Assembly (NCBI RefSeq): GCF_022539665.2
Contig: NC_081336.1
Span: 4,232,221-4,296,220 of the forward strand
Source of the DNA: Daphnia carinata
Taxonomy: Eukaryota; Arthropoda; Branchiopoda; Diplostraca; Daphniidae
Direction: 5' to 3'
Length of the DNA: 64,000 nucleotides
Under the pieces are notes generated by a model. The model was not told the origin of the DNA and made no database searches. It saw nothing but the letters and a program-made list of their open reading frames with translations. A program made the translations under genes and the position numbers. Position 1 is the stretch's first letter. The number at the start of each line of letters is the position of its first letter. Shown one piece after another: positions 38,493 through 50,174 of this stretch.

Positions 38493-39547
38493 ATGAGCGG
38501 TCGCGGCCCTCCTCGCATTGAAGGCATGACCTCATTGAAAGTTGACAACCTGACGTATCGCACTACTTGCGAAGATTTGCGTCGAGTTTTTGAAAAGTAT
38601 GGAGACGTCGGAGATGTTTACATCCCTAAAGACCGTTTTTCGCGAGAAAGTCGTGGCTTTGCTTTTGTCAGGTGAGGCAATTTAATGTTGATCCACTTTT
38701 TTCTTGATTAGTGTTTAACCAAATTTCTTGTAGGTTTTATGATAGACGTGATGGAGAAGATGCCATGCATGCTATGGATGGTAGAATGATGGATGGACGA
38801 GAACTCAGGGTCCAATTGGCTCGCTATGGACGTCCTGATGATCCACCCCGGCGAAGTGGACGCAGTTCACGCAGGAGGAGGTAATACATTCTTTTTAATT
38901 AATTCTATTCTTTATTGAAACATGTCACAATATGTCTTAGTTTATACTGTTGTTTGAATAGTATTGTTCTCTTCGATTAGTTGCACTGATTGAAAGAAAT
39001 TATTGGGAATCTTTTGTAATACTTGTTGTGATTGCAGTGGACTCTGGATGAAGTTATTATGGTTTGTGTAATCTTAACAAATTAGGTCTCGTTCTCGTAG
39101 TCGTTCACGCGACCGTCGTTCCAGATCTCGATCTCGCAGTCGTAGTCGTAGCCGCGATCGTGATGATAAAAGAGGAAGTCGCCGTGATGACGATCGCCGA
39201 AGCAAGAAGAAGAGCAAGTCCAGGTAACCAGTTTATCTGATATGCACTTGAGCAATGTAATAATTGTACTTATTCATTATAAAAATAGGTCCCGTAGTCG
39301 CAGTGATAGTCGCGATAGAAGCCGCGATAGGAGTCGTGATCGGAGCCGTTCTCGTAGCAAGAGCCCAAGAGACGATGCTGCAAACAGATCTCCAGCAGCA
39401 AAAGAAGAACAGTCAGCTGAGGCAGACAGGAGAAATCATGACGAAGAAGATAACGGACATGCAGATCGTCGCGATGACGATAACGATCACAGGCGATCTG
39501 CCTCGCGTTCGCGATCTCGCTCGCGTTCCCGATCTGGATCAAAGTAG
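38493..39547 (+). CDS. SRSF2: Serine/arginine-rich splicing factor 2 (SC35)
   Basis: SRSF2 is a nuclear SR protein that binds exonic enhancers and recruits U1 and U2AF. Four exons, 38493-38671, 38734-38880, 39086-39223 and 39289-39547, give 240 residues. A single N-terminal RRM (residues about 10-90) has RNP2 as LKVDNL and RNP1 as SRGFAFVRF. It is followed by a hinge with PPRRSGR and a long RS domain, interrupted by an acidic insert of EE/DDD runs before the last RS block. All three introns are phase 2 and interrupt Arg codons. Intron 2 (38881-39085) is longer than the others and contains a 24-base exon-like segment. SR genes usually regulate their own splicing, but no cassette with an early stop was found here. 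Confidence 0.95.
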
Positions 39548-42070
39548 TATAAAAGTCAAGTTTATTTACAATTGCAAAATTTAATGTGAAATTTTTTTTT
39601 ATACAGAGACTGAAATTGTTTTAAAGGCGTGTAAGGGACTTGAAGAAAAAGGGGGCTGTGGTGACTTTCTTTTTTTCTTTTTTTGTTTCTGGTGGTGGCT
39701 GCACACGAAGCGACACGAAAAAGGCGCGTTTTCGTCCGTTAATCGAGAGGTATAAGCCCCCTCATTCAAGGCGTGACGTTTTTTAATCACTATTCAATCA
39801 GATTTCACTGACAACCCTAAACAATACAAGCGAACTTCGGTTTAAGAAAAGAGAGATGAAACGAAACAACAAATTCCATTGCTTTTCGTGTAGTGTGTGT
39901 AGTAGTATTTTTCCTTCTTATATAGATTGAGTTCCTTAAATTTTCTTTTTGATGATAACATGGTTTGATTTTCTTATGTCCAACTGATAGAAATCAGAGA
40001 ACTTTCAGTAATACTTTGGAAAAAAAAACGAAAAGCAGCCAACAAATACGAAACAGGAATCTGGTTCTCTCAAGCCAATACACACAGATTTCATCATCTC
40101 GTTTGATAGTGGACCTAAATGTTACTTGTTCCTCCCACTTTTTTGCTTCATGTGGCATCTGTGTATGTGCTAACATTTAAAGAAAATCGAGCTTAATTAA
40201 GTCCATGCCAAGAAACGAGTACTTTGTTGTGACAAAATGTGAACCATCTATGTTTCACTGCCACAGGCGGCTGTGCCCGGGGGTGGTTTCCTGAGCTTGC
40301 AGTTAGCTGTGCTGATGGTTGGCGTTGTGCCCGAGATGCGAAGCCGGTGGCAGAGCCGAGCAGTTGCAGCCGCGTGTCCTGACTTGTTATCCCGCCAAGC
40401 TGCCCACAAAAAAAAAGACGGCAGAAATCTCTTTCCTTTAGCCTTTATGAAACGCGAGAGATTCGAGTTTGAGCAGTTGACCTGTCCACCTGGCGAAGTT
40501 GCTGGCCTTCCTGCGGTTTAGGAGAAAGGGGTTTTTGGCCTCGGAGTTGAGAGCGAGCTGTTGGGGACTTTGGCGATGGCGCTGGCTGTAGCGATGACAC
40601 GGATCCGGGACAGTCTTCTGTTGCGGCTGTTTCTTTTCTTTTCTAATTTCATTAAAACAAAAAAAAAGAAATTCATTTTCAGGTTTTCTTATCGAGTTTG
40701 CCGAGAAAGTGCCTTGCAGATTCGTGCAGTGCTGCCTTTGTTTTTTCCCTTCCTTTTTCGCGTGGTGAAAAAGAACAAAAAGAAAAGCCGCTTCTCGTCC
40801 TCGTTAACCGGCTGGGTGGCGGCAGTAAATACGCAGCGCAGAGTACGTATTGCTCGACTGGCGTCGGTAGAGGGGGGAGAGAGGAAAGGTGGGAGTTACC
40901 TGGCGTACGAGAAGCTTGCAGCAACACGTGGTTCTAGTGTGAGTTCGCACGGCGGTGCAATTGCATCATATTTGCTTGGCCTTTCGATCCCAGTATCAAT
41001 GAAAGTTGACTTCCCCTTGAGGTAAGTAAATTGCAGCACGCCTAAACAAGGACCGTGTAGGGTTCTTTTATTTTTTTTTATTGAACCCAATTGTTTGAAA
41101 CAACACTTAAGTGGAACAACTAATATGGCGTAGTTTTTTCAGGCGCTGTCTAGGGGGTGGCGGCATTGGTGTCTTCTGTTAACGGGAGCATTATCCCAGC
41201 ACTGCTGCAGTCACTGGCTTTTGTCTGGGATTCACTTGGCCGTTAGTTCAATGCCCATTTTTGGACCAGTTTTTTTTTTCGTGTTCGGTAAGACCTACCT
41301 CCAACTGCCATTTTTCCCTCAGGGCTAATCCATGTGATGAAACCAGTCAACTCGCCAAAGGCTTTAAAATCAACAAAAGGTAATACAACTCCGTTTTTCT
41401 CACATTTATTGTTGTCTCTTTACAACTCCGTTGATCAGGGTCTAAACGTCTCAAACTTCACGTTTTGCAATGAAAAAAAAAGATTGTAGATGGCATTTAT
41501 TGTTGGTCGTTCGGTGATAATAAATTAATGGAGCGATCGGTAAATCACGTGATCGTGAACTAATAAACTTTGAAAATAAAATAAAACTGGAATGCGTGTG
41601 TTGTTTATAACTAAACAGGTTTTGGGTTGATCTGCGTGAAGGAATGTATTTGGGGCGTGACCCGTCGATGTGAGAAACGGTTCACGACTTGTGTCCACGG
41701 GGATGCGCCATCGCTAAGAGACCTTGAACTTTTGCGTGGTTTTCAAGCAGCTTCTTGTTAGTATGGGTAAATTCATCAGTACAAAACCTGATATCAATGA
41801 ATTTTGTTTTGGCTTTTTCACTAGAGCGTTAAATGCTGATCACCATGGTAGGTTGATGAAACGCTAGTGGTAAAAGCTCGTTCCATCAGTTTGACTTCTG
41901 CTGGCGTTGGCCAATTTCTTTTTTTCGTTTATCTTTTTAACTAAAAACAGTTGATGAGAATCTTTTTAAAATATTGTCGAAGGTGTGGCACTTGACAACC
42001 TGAGCAATCACAAAAAAAATTAAATAAATAAAACTACCAATCTGTTCTTGGCTAGGGCATTAGCGACGTG
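39548..42070. other. Intergenic stretch with a GC-rich block, no supported gene
   Basis: The block 40260-40620 and the following 40780-40960 are richer in G and C than their surroundings and contain long open frames on both strands. None shows a family motif or a matching splice pair. It could be leader exons of a gene, or a regulatory island. Confidence 0.35.
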
Positions 42071-42759
42071 TCACATTTCGTATTTGAGCATGCCATTTTC
42101 AATGGCGTAGATGACGCTTTGCGAAATTTGATCAACGTAATTCCAGTCAACTACGTCGTTTTTATCCTCCACCTCATCTTCCCTCCTACCGAACGCCAGC
42201 GCTAAGGGACTGAGCGGTAACGCCACACCCAAGACGATTCCCAGAGTTCCGACAACTAAACCGATGATTGTCAAAATCCTGACGACTCGGATCACTTTGC
42301 GGATGGCATCCGCATTATTCACTTCGAAACGTGACAGTTTCTGAAACAGACTGTGCACCATTAAATCCCATTTGTTTGGATAGGCGTGAAGCGGGTCCGC
42401 CGGGTTGTACTTTTTACTCGTTTCCAATTGCTTGCGGATGAAACCCATTGGATTGGTCTTCTTTGTTGCTCGACTCAAGATTGACAGGCTGTCATTCTTG
42501 AACGATTTCGCCCACGATTTTAAATTGTTTTTCAACTCGCAGTTCGTTCTTCGGACGCTCCATCGTTTCGAAGATGAATTCTTAGGAGATTCCAGGGACG
42601 AAACGACCGCAATACATATTAAGATTACCAGGCATGTGTAGCACCTGCAAAAAATAAAACGAAAGGAATTTCAAATGGATTTAATTTACATAAGCAGATG
42701 GGTGCGCCACAGGTGTTGGAAGAACAAAAAATGTGTTACCCGACTGTTGATGGCCTCAT
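42071..42759 (-). CDS. Small predicted secreted/membrane protein A, unrecognised
   Basis: Exons 42740-42759 and 42071-42644 give 197 residues. The 20-base first exon carries the ATG and completes a signal peptide, MRPSTVGCYTCLVILICIAV. A basic, lysine-rich middle part follows. A long hydrophobic segment lies at residues about 130-158 (RILTIIGLVVGTLGIVLGVA and on), then an acidic linker. The C-terminus is a short helix with QISQSVIYAIEN. I do not recognise a family. The order signal peptide, linker, one membrane helix, short C-terminal amphipathic segment recurs in the genes at 45529-46053 and 49474-49899. Confidence 0.7.
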
Positions 42760-44827
42760 ATTAAAGAAAATCTTGCGTGATTATCCACGTGGTCTTAAAA
42801 AAGGGAATATCCAATTTTTTTCAGAAATTACACAGGTCTCTTTGTGCCACTGATGGTAAACTAGTCACTTTGTTACATGTCACCCCAGCGAGTCGCAAAA
42901 TGAAACGGCGTCACGTACAACCAATACCGGTAGTTTTTGACCCAGCGTGAAAGAACACACACGTCTCAACGGCGCGATCGTCGCGATCGAAATGAATTTT
43001 CTTCTGGGTCTGAATCATGCTTTTAAAAAAATAGAATTTCCCAATCTTGGACTGGGATACGGCGTCGACCTGCTTTTCTAGACCAAATGCACCTCTCGAA
43101 ATGGGCGGTCCTTTCCAGACGGGAAGGAAGACTAAGGCAAAACGGGTAAACCGGTTCCTTCTACTGGGTAAAAAATAACTTAAGAAAGAGAACAAAAAAC
43201 CTTAGAAGGCTTGACCATCCCAATGCGGAAGTTTTAAGACTCTTGTCTCTGCTATTTTTTATTCGACTGAGATAGCTTTAGAAAAAAAAAAAGAGACAGG
43301 CGTGACCCATCCAAGTTATGCTGGCAGACATGCGTGCATTCGCGTGAACCTTAGATTTGATGGGAGGAATATGTCACCCCCAAGGCATATCGTATGATCA
43401 ATCACTAAGAATCAGCATATGTATTTCATGATCGAATCTTCGCCCGGTTTATTTTATTTTTTTTCATGAACGAGATTGTTAAGATATACTTGTAAGCTTA
43501 CAGTAGGAAGATTTGCCAAGATAATCTGAATCATCACCAAATATGGTGGCCAAAGGAAAAAAAAAGAAAGCATGTATAAAATTTTTTGTTTTTTTAGATG
43601 TCAACTAGAGTTGATTCTTTCATCGAAAAAAAAAACGGTTGGTATTCCCAAAAAGAAGTGGAGTTTTGTTTCCCCCAGTAGGTAACCTATATTTATTGGG
43701 CGCAAGTTCAAGCACGTAGCCACTTACATAAAACGTGGCCATGTGGCGTATAACGTAAAAAAAGAGATTCAAAAAAAAAAAAAAAAAAAAACTTTCCGAA
43801 ACACATGGCTGGTCTTTGGTGACTTCGTTACAAGGAAATCGCGGGATTGTTTTTTTTCCAGAGAGATTCTAAAAATCAGAGAAGCGTTAAAACAAAAAAA
43901 AATGTTCAGCTGTTCTTCTTAATTGCACGTTGCGTCGATGTTGGAAAGAAAGAAATCCAGTAATAGCTAGTTTTCTAGTTACGTTTTAAATTTATTAATT
44001 GAAGTTTAATTCAGTTTGGAAGTTCATCCATCGCTTTTTATTTTCTTCTACTTATTAATTCATTCGGAAATGGTTGCACAATTGTTAATGGAAAATAGAC
44101 TACAAACACGTCATGACTCGTGGCCTACGGGCTAACTATTCTTTTTCCATGGCTTTACAAAAATGCCAAGTCACGATGAAATTTCCATCCAGCTGTTTTT
44201 TTGGGCAAGGTCTTGCGCTTTTTCGTACTACCGTTGTTGAATTCACGGCGAATCATCGTGACACGGCCAGATCACGGCTTTATCGAAAGTTTTTTTCTAC
44301 AGAAACATATAATCTAGTGCCATGACGAAGACGGATGTTTTTCGCAACAAACGATTGTTTTGAGCCCTTCAAGATTCACAAGACAAACAAAAACACATTT
44401 GTCAAAGATAAATTTCTCCACTTCGGGAAGTCGCTAGTGAGTAAACTGAACAAGGAAACGAACGGAAATGAATAAGGAAAATTTAAATATATTCCGGATG
44501 TAACTCGCTGCCAAAAAGGGAGAATGACAGCAGCGTGGAAAAGCCAAATGATTAACGGTAGAGTAGTGTGTATTTAGCGAACAACATTCTTCAAAACCAT
44601 TTCCAGGACAGTTGTGCTAGCCTATTTTCCCGAATTGCGCCCGACAAGCCATGCGATTGAGTTTTCAAATTCCTCTTGTGCTGCACTACCAGAAAATGAA
44701 CTGGCGTTATCGCATATACAAATTGTTTCATAGAATAAAGAATTCCATTGTCCATTTTACTGCGCACTTTCCGAAGGCACTTTATTTCTATACCAAATGA
44801 CACAGTGTATAGAACTCGTTTGTATAT
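42760..44827. other. Intergenic stretch with A/T homopolymers
   Basis: There is a run of about 20 A near 43772-43791 and several other A or T runs. Open frames at 42911-43195 and 44113-44325 have no support. The left end should hold the promoter of the minus-strand gene. Confidence 0.35.
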
Positions 44828-44909
44828 GCGGATGTGGCCGAGTGGTTAAGGCGACTGACTCGAAATCAGTTTCCCTCTGGGAGCACAGGTTCGAATCCTG
44901 TCATCTGCG
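44828..44909 (+). tRNA. tRNA-Ser (anticodon CGA)
   Basis: The 82-base sequence folds as a class II tRNA. The acceptor stem pairs GCGGATG with CATCTGC, including one G-U pair, with G as discriminator. The anticodon loop CTCGAAA lies between ACTGA and TCAGT and places anticodon CGA at 44861-44863. A long variable arm (around TCCCTCTGGGAGC) marks it as serine. The A box (TGGCCGAGTGG) and B box (GGTTCGAATCC) are intact. There is no intron. It reads the UCG codon. Confidence 0.97.
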
Positions 44910-44917
44910 AATAACAC

Positions 44918-44925
44918 TTTTTTTT
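44918..44925 (+). terminator. RNA polymerase III terminator
   Basis: A run of eight T begins 8 bases after the discriminator base of tRNA-Ser, the usual place and form of a Pol III terminator. Confidence 0.85.
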
Positions 44926-45528
44926 CTTTTTAACAAACACCTTCACATCAAGTGTAATGTGATATGTATTAAGTTAATGGAATATGTTTTTCGTTTCATT
45001 TCATCAAGGTTTGTAGTTTTTTTCGAAAGTGGGGAAGAAGTCTAGTATCACGACACAATATACTTATAGCAGGGGAAATAGATTTTGACTTCCTGTAGAA
45101 ACCAAAAGGGTCAGTAAATTTTCAAAGAAAACCACATAGTTGTTAATGTAATTTTTAAATTATTGTAATTTCAAGTGGCTGCCCATACCTCTTAGGATCA
45201 TCTGAGAAAGGCATTGGTATATATTTGGCATTTTGTGCCAGCTGTCTGTTTTGTCATCATTGTGGAACGTCATGTGTCCTTCTCAAAGTATGAAGTTAGA
45301 TTATTTCTTGATATCCGTCACATTAAATAAATCAAAGTCAGCCATGCACATTTTAAAATGCTTACATTGTGCACAACTTATAAGGTTTCGAATAAACGTA
45401 TCGAATTCTTTTCTTTTTTTTTGGTCGACCAACAAGAAATCAGCATAAATGGAAACTTCAATTTTTGTTTTGAAAGAGCAGTTTATTCGACATATTTAAT
45501 TAAGTTACAAAAAATGACTGATGGAGGA

Positions 45529-46053
45529 CTATTGGTTTTTGAGACGATACGCTTCTATAGCCTTGTAAACTTGACTGGCCATCAAGTTGAGCTTCTGACT
45601 GTCCATTTTGAAGCCCATTTCATCAGCGCGTCCTTTGAATGTGTTAAAACCCGTAAGAATGGTTTTGAAAAAACCAATTCCAGTAAATAAAGAAACGATC
45701 CAAATGGCCAAAGCCAGTCCCAAAATGCCAGCAACGGCCCAAAAAACGACACCGGTGTAGGCGATGGCGAAATTTCCTGATGTCTTCAGTTGGTAATCAT
45801 TGCTTGGATGTAGAATAGCTGGGAAACCGGGTTGTGTACGGAAAATAGGCTCATTGTTAGTTTCAAGAGCATCTGCCGTAACAACCGGTTCTTCTTGTTG
45901 CCTGGCGCTTCTTAGCCCGCTAGTTAGCGTAATCATATTTTGACTTGAAGAGATGGTTGTGGCAGGCGAAGAACCGATGGCTGCAATTGCCGCTCCACGT
46001 GACAAGGAAATTGCAGCAGCTAATTCCAGAACGACGGCCAAAATGAATTTCAT
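45529..46053 (-). CDS. Small predicted secreted/membrane protein B, unrecognised
   Basis: The coding part is one exon of 174 residues starting MKFILAVVLELAAAISLSRG, a signal peptide. The ATG follows a TTTGATAG acceptor by one base, so a non-coding leader exon lies upstream, about 46265-46330, with donor GTAATT. The mature part is Ser/Thr-rich, then has one membrane helix at residues about 101-124 (GVVFWAVAGILGLALAIWIV) and a polar C-terminus ending in LMASQVYKAIEAYRLKNQ. An AATAAA lies about 40 bases past the stop on the minus strand (45482-45487). I do not recognise a family; it resembles its neighbours at 42071 and 49474 only in layout and in the C-terminal motif. Confidence 0.72.
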   Translation of the reverse strand: MKFILAVVLELAAAISLSRGAAIAAIGSSPATTISSSQNMITLTSGLRSARQQEEPVVTADALETNNEPIFRTQPGFPAILHPSNDYQLKTSGNFAIAYTGVVFWAVAGILGLALAIWIVSLFTGIGFFKTILTGFNTFKGRADEMGFKMDSQKLNLMASQVYKAIEAYRLKNQ

Positions 46054-46323
46054 TCTATCAAACCGAAGGCAAACAAAGCAATTAAGTTCAACATGTTTTT
46101 CCAATTTAACTCAGTGGGTAACGAATAGCTATCAGCGAAATTTCAAAGAAATTTAATGTCAAATCATTTTTTTTAATGCAGAATATTTGCATTTAAAAAA
46201 ATCTGATGCTTCTAATTTGAAATAGGCTCTTGACCATACAAGAATAATAATAAAAGCAAATTACTTTAAATGTAGAAGAGTTGGGAGCTGTTGAAATTGG
46301 GATGTGAAAGGCGAGTTGTTTCT

Positions 46324-46353
46324 GTCGAATGATGCATTGCAGCTGCCTTTTAT
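46324..46353 (-). promoter_or_regulatory. Probable core promoter of protein B gene
   Basis: On the minus strand an ATAAAAGG-type TATA element (about 46346-46353) lies roughly 25 bases before a TCATTC initiator-like sequence (46326-46331). This fits the leader exon inferred from the acceptor next to the ATG. Confidence 0.45.
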
Positions 46354-49300
46354 TGTAAATTGAACCCGTATCGACCTTAGGTCACACCAAACCACAACCA
46401 ATAGCGATCCAAGATTTTAGCCCAGATGAGAATTGATTCATTAGTCTACGTGCATCCGCTTTTCTCTTTCTGTTTTTCATTTTCTTTCTGTGTGTCGTCA
46501 ATACGATTTATCTGTCTCATTAAAGGTGAAAATATAGTCGAGGTTAGGTCGATTGGGCTGTCTCGAGACTTGACCCTACTGACCCAGTTCTCCTTGAACC
46601 GCACTTAATTCTTTTACAAACCTTCTTTTACACAACATACGCAAGTAGACTATACAAATCTATATTTTTAAACAACTCCGTTGGGACGTATCTTAAGTCC
46701 TACTCTCCCAGACAAACTCCAAAATAATTGATTGTTTAGACAACATTGCTAAGCCTCAAATTTAACTTGAATTCAAAGTTAATCACATGGCAATGGTAGT
46801 TAATGAAAATAGAAAGTTGCCAACATAAACCGTTAACAAAAAATATCCTTTCTTGGAACATTTGGCAATAGCATGTAGATGTGCGAGTTTTCTTCTGTTT
46901 CCATATAGTCCTATAAAATTTTACGAGGTATCCACTACGAATGGGCAAAATAGCACAACGAACAAGAGTCATACGGAATTAATGGTTGGTCATTTTTTTC
47001 CCACAGTCATAATGTTTTACGCGTAGATGTCATTCGACTTGTACTCACCGTCATCCTGTGACCGTGTTTCTTAAAGTTTCAAACGAATATGGAACACGGA
47101 TTCTGTGAACTTACTAACTATGGATTCTGAGTGAATATTATACTAGTCTTATGCTCGCTCTGTTTTTCATTTCTATTCTTCTGGTTTTGCATGCACGATC
47201 AAATTGCAAAGGTCAATCAAAGAGTGCTTTACATTGACGTATTGTTAAAATGTGATAGTGCTATTCAGCGTTATATTCAGGTAGGTGGGAAAAGGTATCT
47301 CTACATTGGTATCCACGAACCTAAATTTTCTGTAGTGGACTATAATTACTGTGTGCGCGTGTAATACACACGTGTAACGTCAGCGCATCACTTTTTTAGG
47401 CCAAGAAGTTCATTCTTGTGGGAAAGTACCTGATTTCAACAGCGTCACAAGGAACATGCAAATTAGATTGTCAACCTCCTGTTTTGTACTTTTTTTCTCG
47501 TCGCGGTTTTTGACGAAAACACGCGTTATGATGCATTTCAATTATCGCTTCATTTTGGTGGGCAAACAGCCAACTCAATAGCGGTAAACAGCATAAACAA
47601 TAGTTATTATACGTATGTGGTTAATGATGTACTTAAATATAATCAGCGTAATTAAATACGAGCAATTTAATTCCATCCGTTCCTGTTTTATTCAGGTTGC
47701 CAGAGTCAAACCAATGTCGAAAGTCATGGAACCGGGTCTGGAAGCTTCCAGTATACCTGATGGCTAGAGGACTCGTTCTTTGATTCGTCAGCTTGACAAC
47801 ACCCTTTTAGTTTTTTTTTTTGCGTTTTGTTTCATTCCGGTTGTTGCGTCCGTTTTGCCAATTTGTGCTGAAGAACGCCAACGTATCAACATTTTGAACC
47901 TGGAGGGTTCAAATTGTTGCAAGAATATTCTCTTGAATGCAAGCTTATTAAAACTGTTTTTGTTCGCAAATTGTTAATAACAACTGCTTATCTTGATATT
48001 GCATTTTTTTTTCTTCGTCATATGTTACTTTTCATTTTACGTTGACGGATGAATATTTGCTATTGGCTAGCGTATTCAAATTTTGCCAAAACCAGTGACT
48101 TTGGTGTCTAATTCAAGCACCCGTATAAGTTCATTCACACTAGACTATACCATCCTTACACGCTTGGTTGGTTCGAAACCCACCGGAAGTGCATAAACAT
48201 AATGCTCGGGTCTCATCAAACACGCTAATGTTCACTAAGTAGTATAACGGGATACGGTGCTGTATATAATCAACACCGTCACATAAATGTATAGTCGTGA
48301 GAACAAACAAGAAAGAGCAAACATTTTTTTTTAAAGAAAAGTATCTCGTCAATTTTCTTGGACATTATAACGATTTCTAGACTTTGATATACAAAAACGG
48401 CTCTGGCTAATCTGCATACTATACATCCTAGTTCGTTTGAGTGAAAAAAAGAACAGTACAGATATGCCATGAATGTTCATGTAAAAAAGTAGAACACAAA
48501 GTCAATCAGCATGAAGACACAGGTTTGTTTTGTCTTTTTATCCGTTTTTGTGCACCACGTGTCGAGAGTTCCTTTCAGAGTATTTTTTTTTTTTTTAATT
48601 TCCTGGTTCAACGAACAAGGCACGTAGGCAAACTACGATAAACCGGTTTTGCGTGCAATGTAGTTTGATTGGTACTTAGCCATTCATATAGGATGCCTGA
48701 AGCCGGTTTGCTAAGATCCTATAGCTGTGCAGTGGTGACCTACATTGATGATGTTTTAAAACGAAATCACATTTACTGCTAAGACGGCAAAATATGAAAT
48801 CGAACACGTATACGGAACAGCCAGAAAATACATAATTTTTCTCAGCATCGCTCTAGGGTGTTCTTTGCGTCGGTAGCTCATTACCTACCAAACAGCAGCA
48901 AATGTTGATTGAAAACCTACGTAAGCTCTAACTTTTGGACTTAATATTTTCAGTTTGTATTGCTCGCCAGTTATTAAATCTAAGAAGATAAGCTGTCGTT
49001 ATACAGAAAATATAGAATAAAGATTGAAAAAAAAAAATAAATGCTCACCATCAATTATCCATAGGGCAAATGCTGATATCATAGCCAAGAGTCAGGTGCG
49101 AAGTACTATCGACTTCGTACAGAATTGTTCGTTTGCATTTTTGCTTTTTTTTTATCTTTCAAGGGACTGGGGTGAATGTACGACCTTTATTTCACCTTGA
49201 TCCGTTACGCCGGCATATGTTTACACTTCATAAATTAGTTTTGTGTCAACATTAGGACATTGTCTTTACAATATTCAATGGTGCAACATGTTGCATAAGC

Positions 49301-49414
49301 AATTCCATTTTTTTCTAAGCACAGTATTTCTTTATTCATCCCATTTTTGATGCCTACTTAAACAAAGGTTTGTGTCGCAGATAATTGCGAACCGAGTTGC
49401 CAAATCTGCTTGGC
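46354..49414. other. Intergenic stretch, no supported gene
   Basis: About 3 kb of AT-rich DNA. Short open frames (for example 47131-47364 and 47780-47977) have no family motif. A short exon-like segment after TTTATTCAG near 47695 ends in a stop within about 20 codons and has no visible partner. Confidence 0.35.
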
Positions 49415-49422
49415 TATAAATA
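49415..49422 (+). promoter_or_regulatory. TATA box of protein C gene
   Basis: TATAAATA in a GC-flanked context. With transcription starting about 30 bases on (near 49445), the ATG at 49447 would have almost no leader, which favours the ATG at 49474 as the real start. Confidence 0.6.
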
Positions 49423-49473
49423 TAGCCAGAGCCACCCGTGGCGCTTATGATCAATGTCTCACCTGTCAGTGAC

Positions 49474-49899
49474 ATGACACGTTCCAGTCACTTGCTGACA
49501 AATCGATTGTATTTGGTGATGTTGCTTTTAACAGTTGTAGGTGTGGTGCATGGCACGCGTGACGTGATGACGCAAGATGTCATCAGCCAGCCGGAACTGT
49601 TTCGACTTTCTCCTGTCCGTTTAACGTCATTGTGGTCCAGCCGTCAGCAGCCGTCACGTTTAGTCGGTGTCGTTGAACCTGGCCGTTTGTTGAATATCTT
49701 CTTGGGTATCATCTTGGTTATGGGCTTTGCCGTTTTGAATTCTTATCTATTCATCGCTCTCGGAATTAGCGGCGCCTTGCCTCCAAGATTCGCAGGACGA
49801 CCTCGGGGTCGACCACCTCGAGGTGGCAATGTTGGCATGCCGCAATTTTCTCAACAGATTTTCAATGCCCTGGACGAAAATCGTTTCACCATTGAATAA
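49474..49899 (+). CDS. Small predicted secreted/membrane protein C, unrecognised
   Basis: An intronless gene of 141 residues, or 150 from the ATG at 49447. The N-terminus MTRSSHLLTNRLYLVMLLLT continues to VVGVVHG and is a signal peptide. A polar stretch follows, then a membrane helix at residues about 72-98 (LLNIFLGIILVMGFAVLNSY and on). Next is an Arg/Gly/Pro-rich linker (RPRGRPPRGG) and the C-terminus QFSQQIFNALDENRFTIE. The family is unknown. The TATA box close to the start suggests strong, regulated transcription. It converges on the gene at 50175. Confidence 0.7.
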   Translation: MTRSSHLLTNRLYLVMLLLTVVGVVHGTRDVMTQDVISQPELFRLSPVRLTSLWSSRQQPSRLVGVVEPGRLLNIFLGIILVMGFAVLNSYLFIALGISGALPPRFAGRPRGRPPRGGNVGMPQFSQQIFNALDENRFTIE

Positions 49900-50174
49900 C
49901 ACTCAAGCGTATTTTGCATATCCAATGCCTCCCCAGCATTGGCAGTATTGTGCCCCCGTTTCCGCCTAATTTATTGTAAATACTCGTTCACAATTAATAG
50001 GAACAAATACAAGTTTTATTTATTTTTTCTCTGGAAGAATGTGATCGATCAACGACCACTCAACGTATAAAAGACGCATCCGTAAATAATATAAAATTAT
50101 TATTATTAAATTAAGAGTAAAAAAAACAAATGTTGTCGGAACTGTTGAGTCCGTAGAGATGATAAAGGTCAAGT

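Noticed and set aside
40273-41025. Long open frames in a GC-richer block after SRSF2
   Set aside because: Open on both strands, composition is Arg/Ala/Val-rich without motifs, and no splice pairing; best explained by base composition.
43772-43791. Long A run as a retroposon tail
   Set aside because: No processed-gene or element sequence precedes it; similar A and T runs occur across the window.
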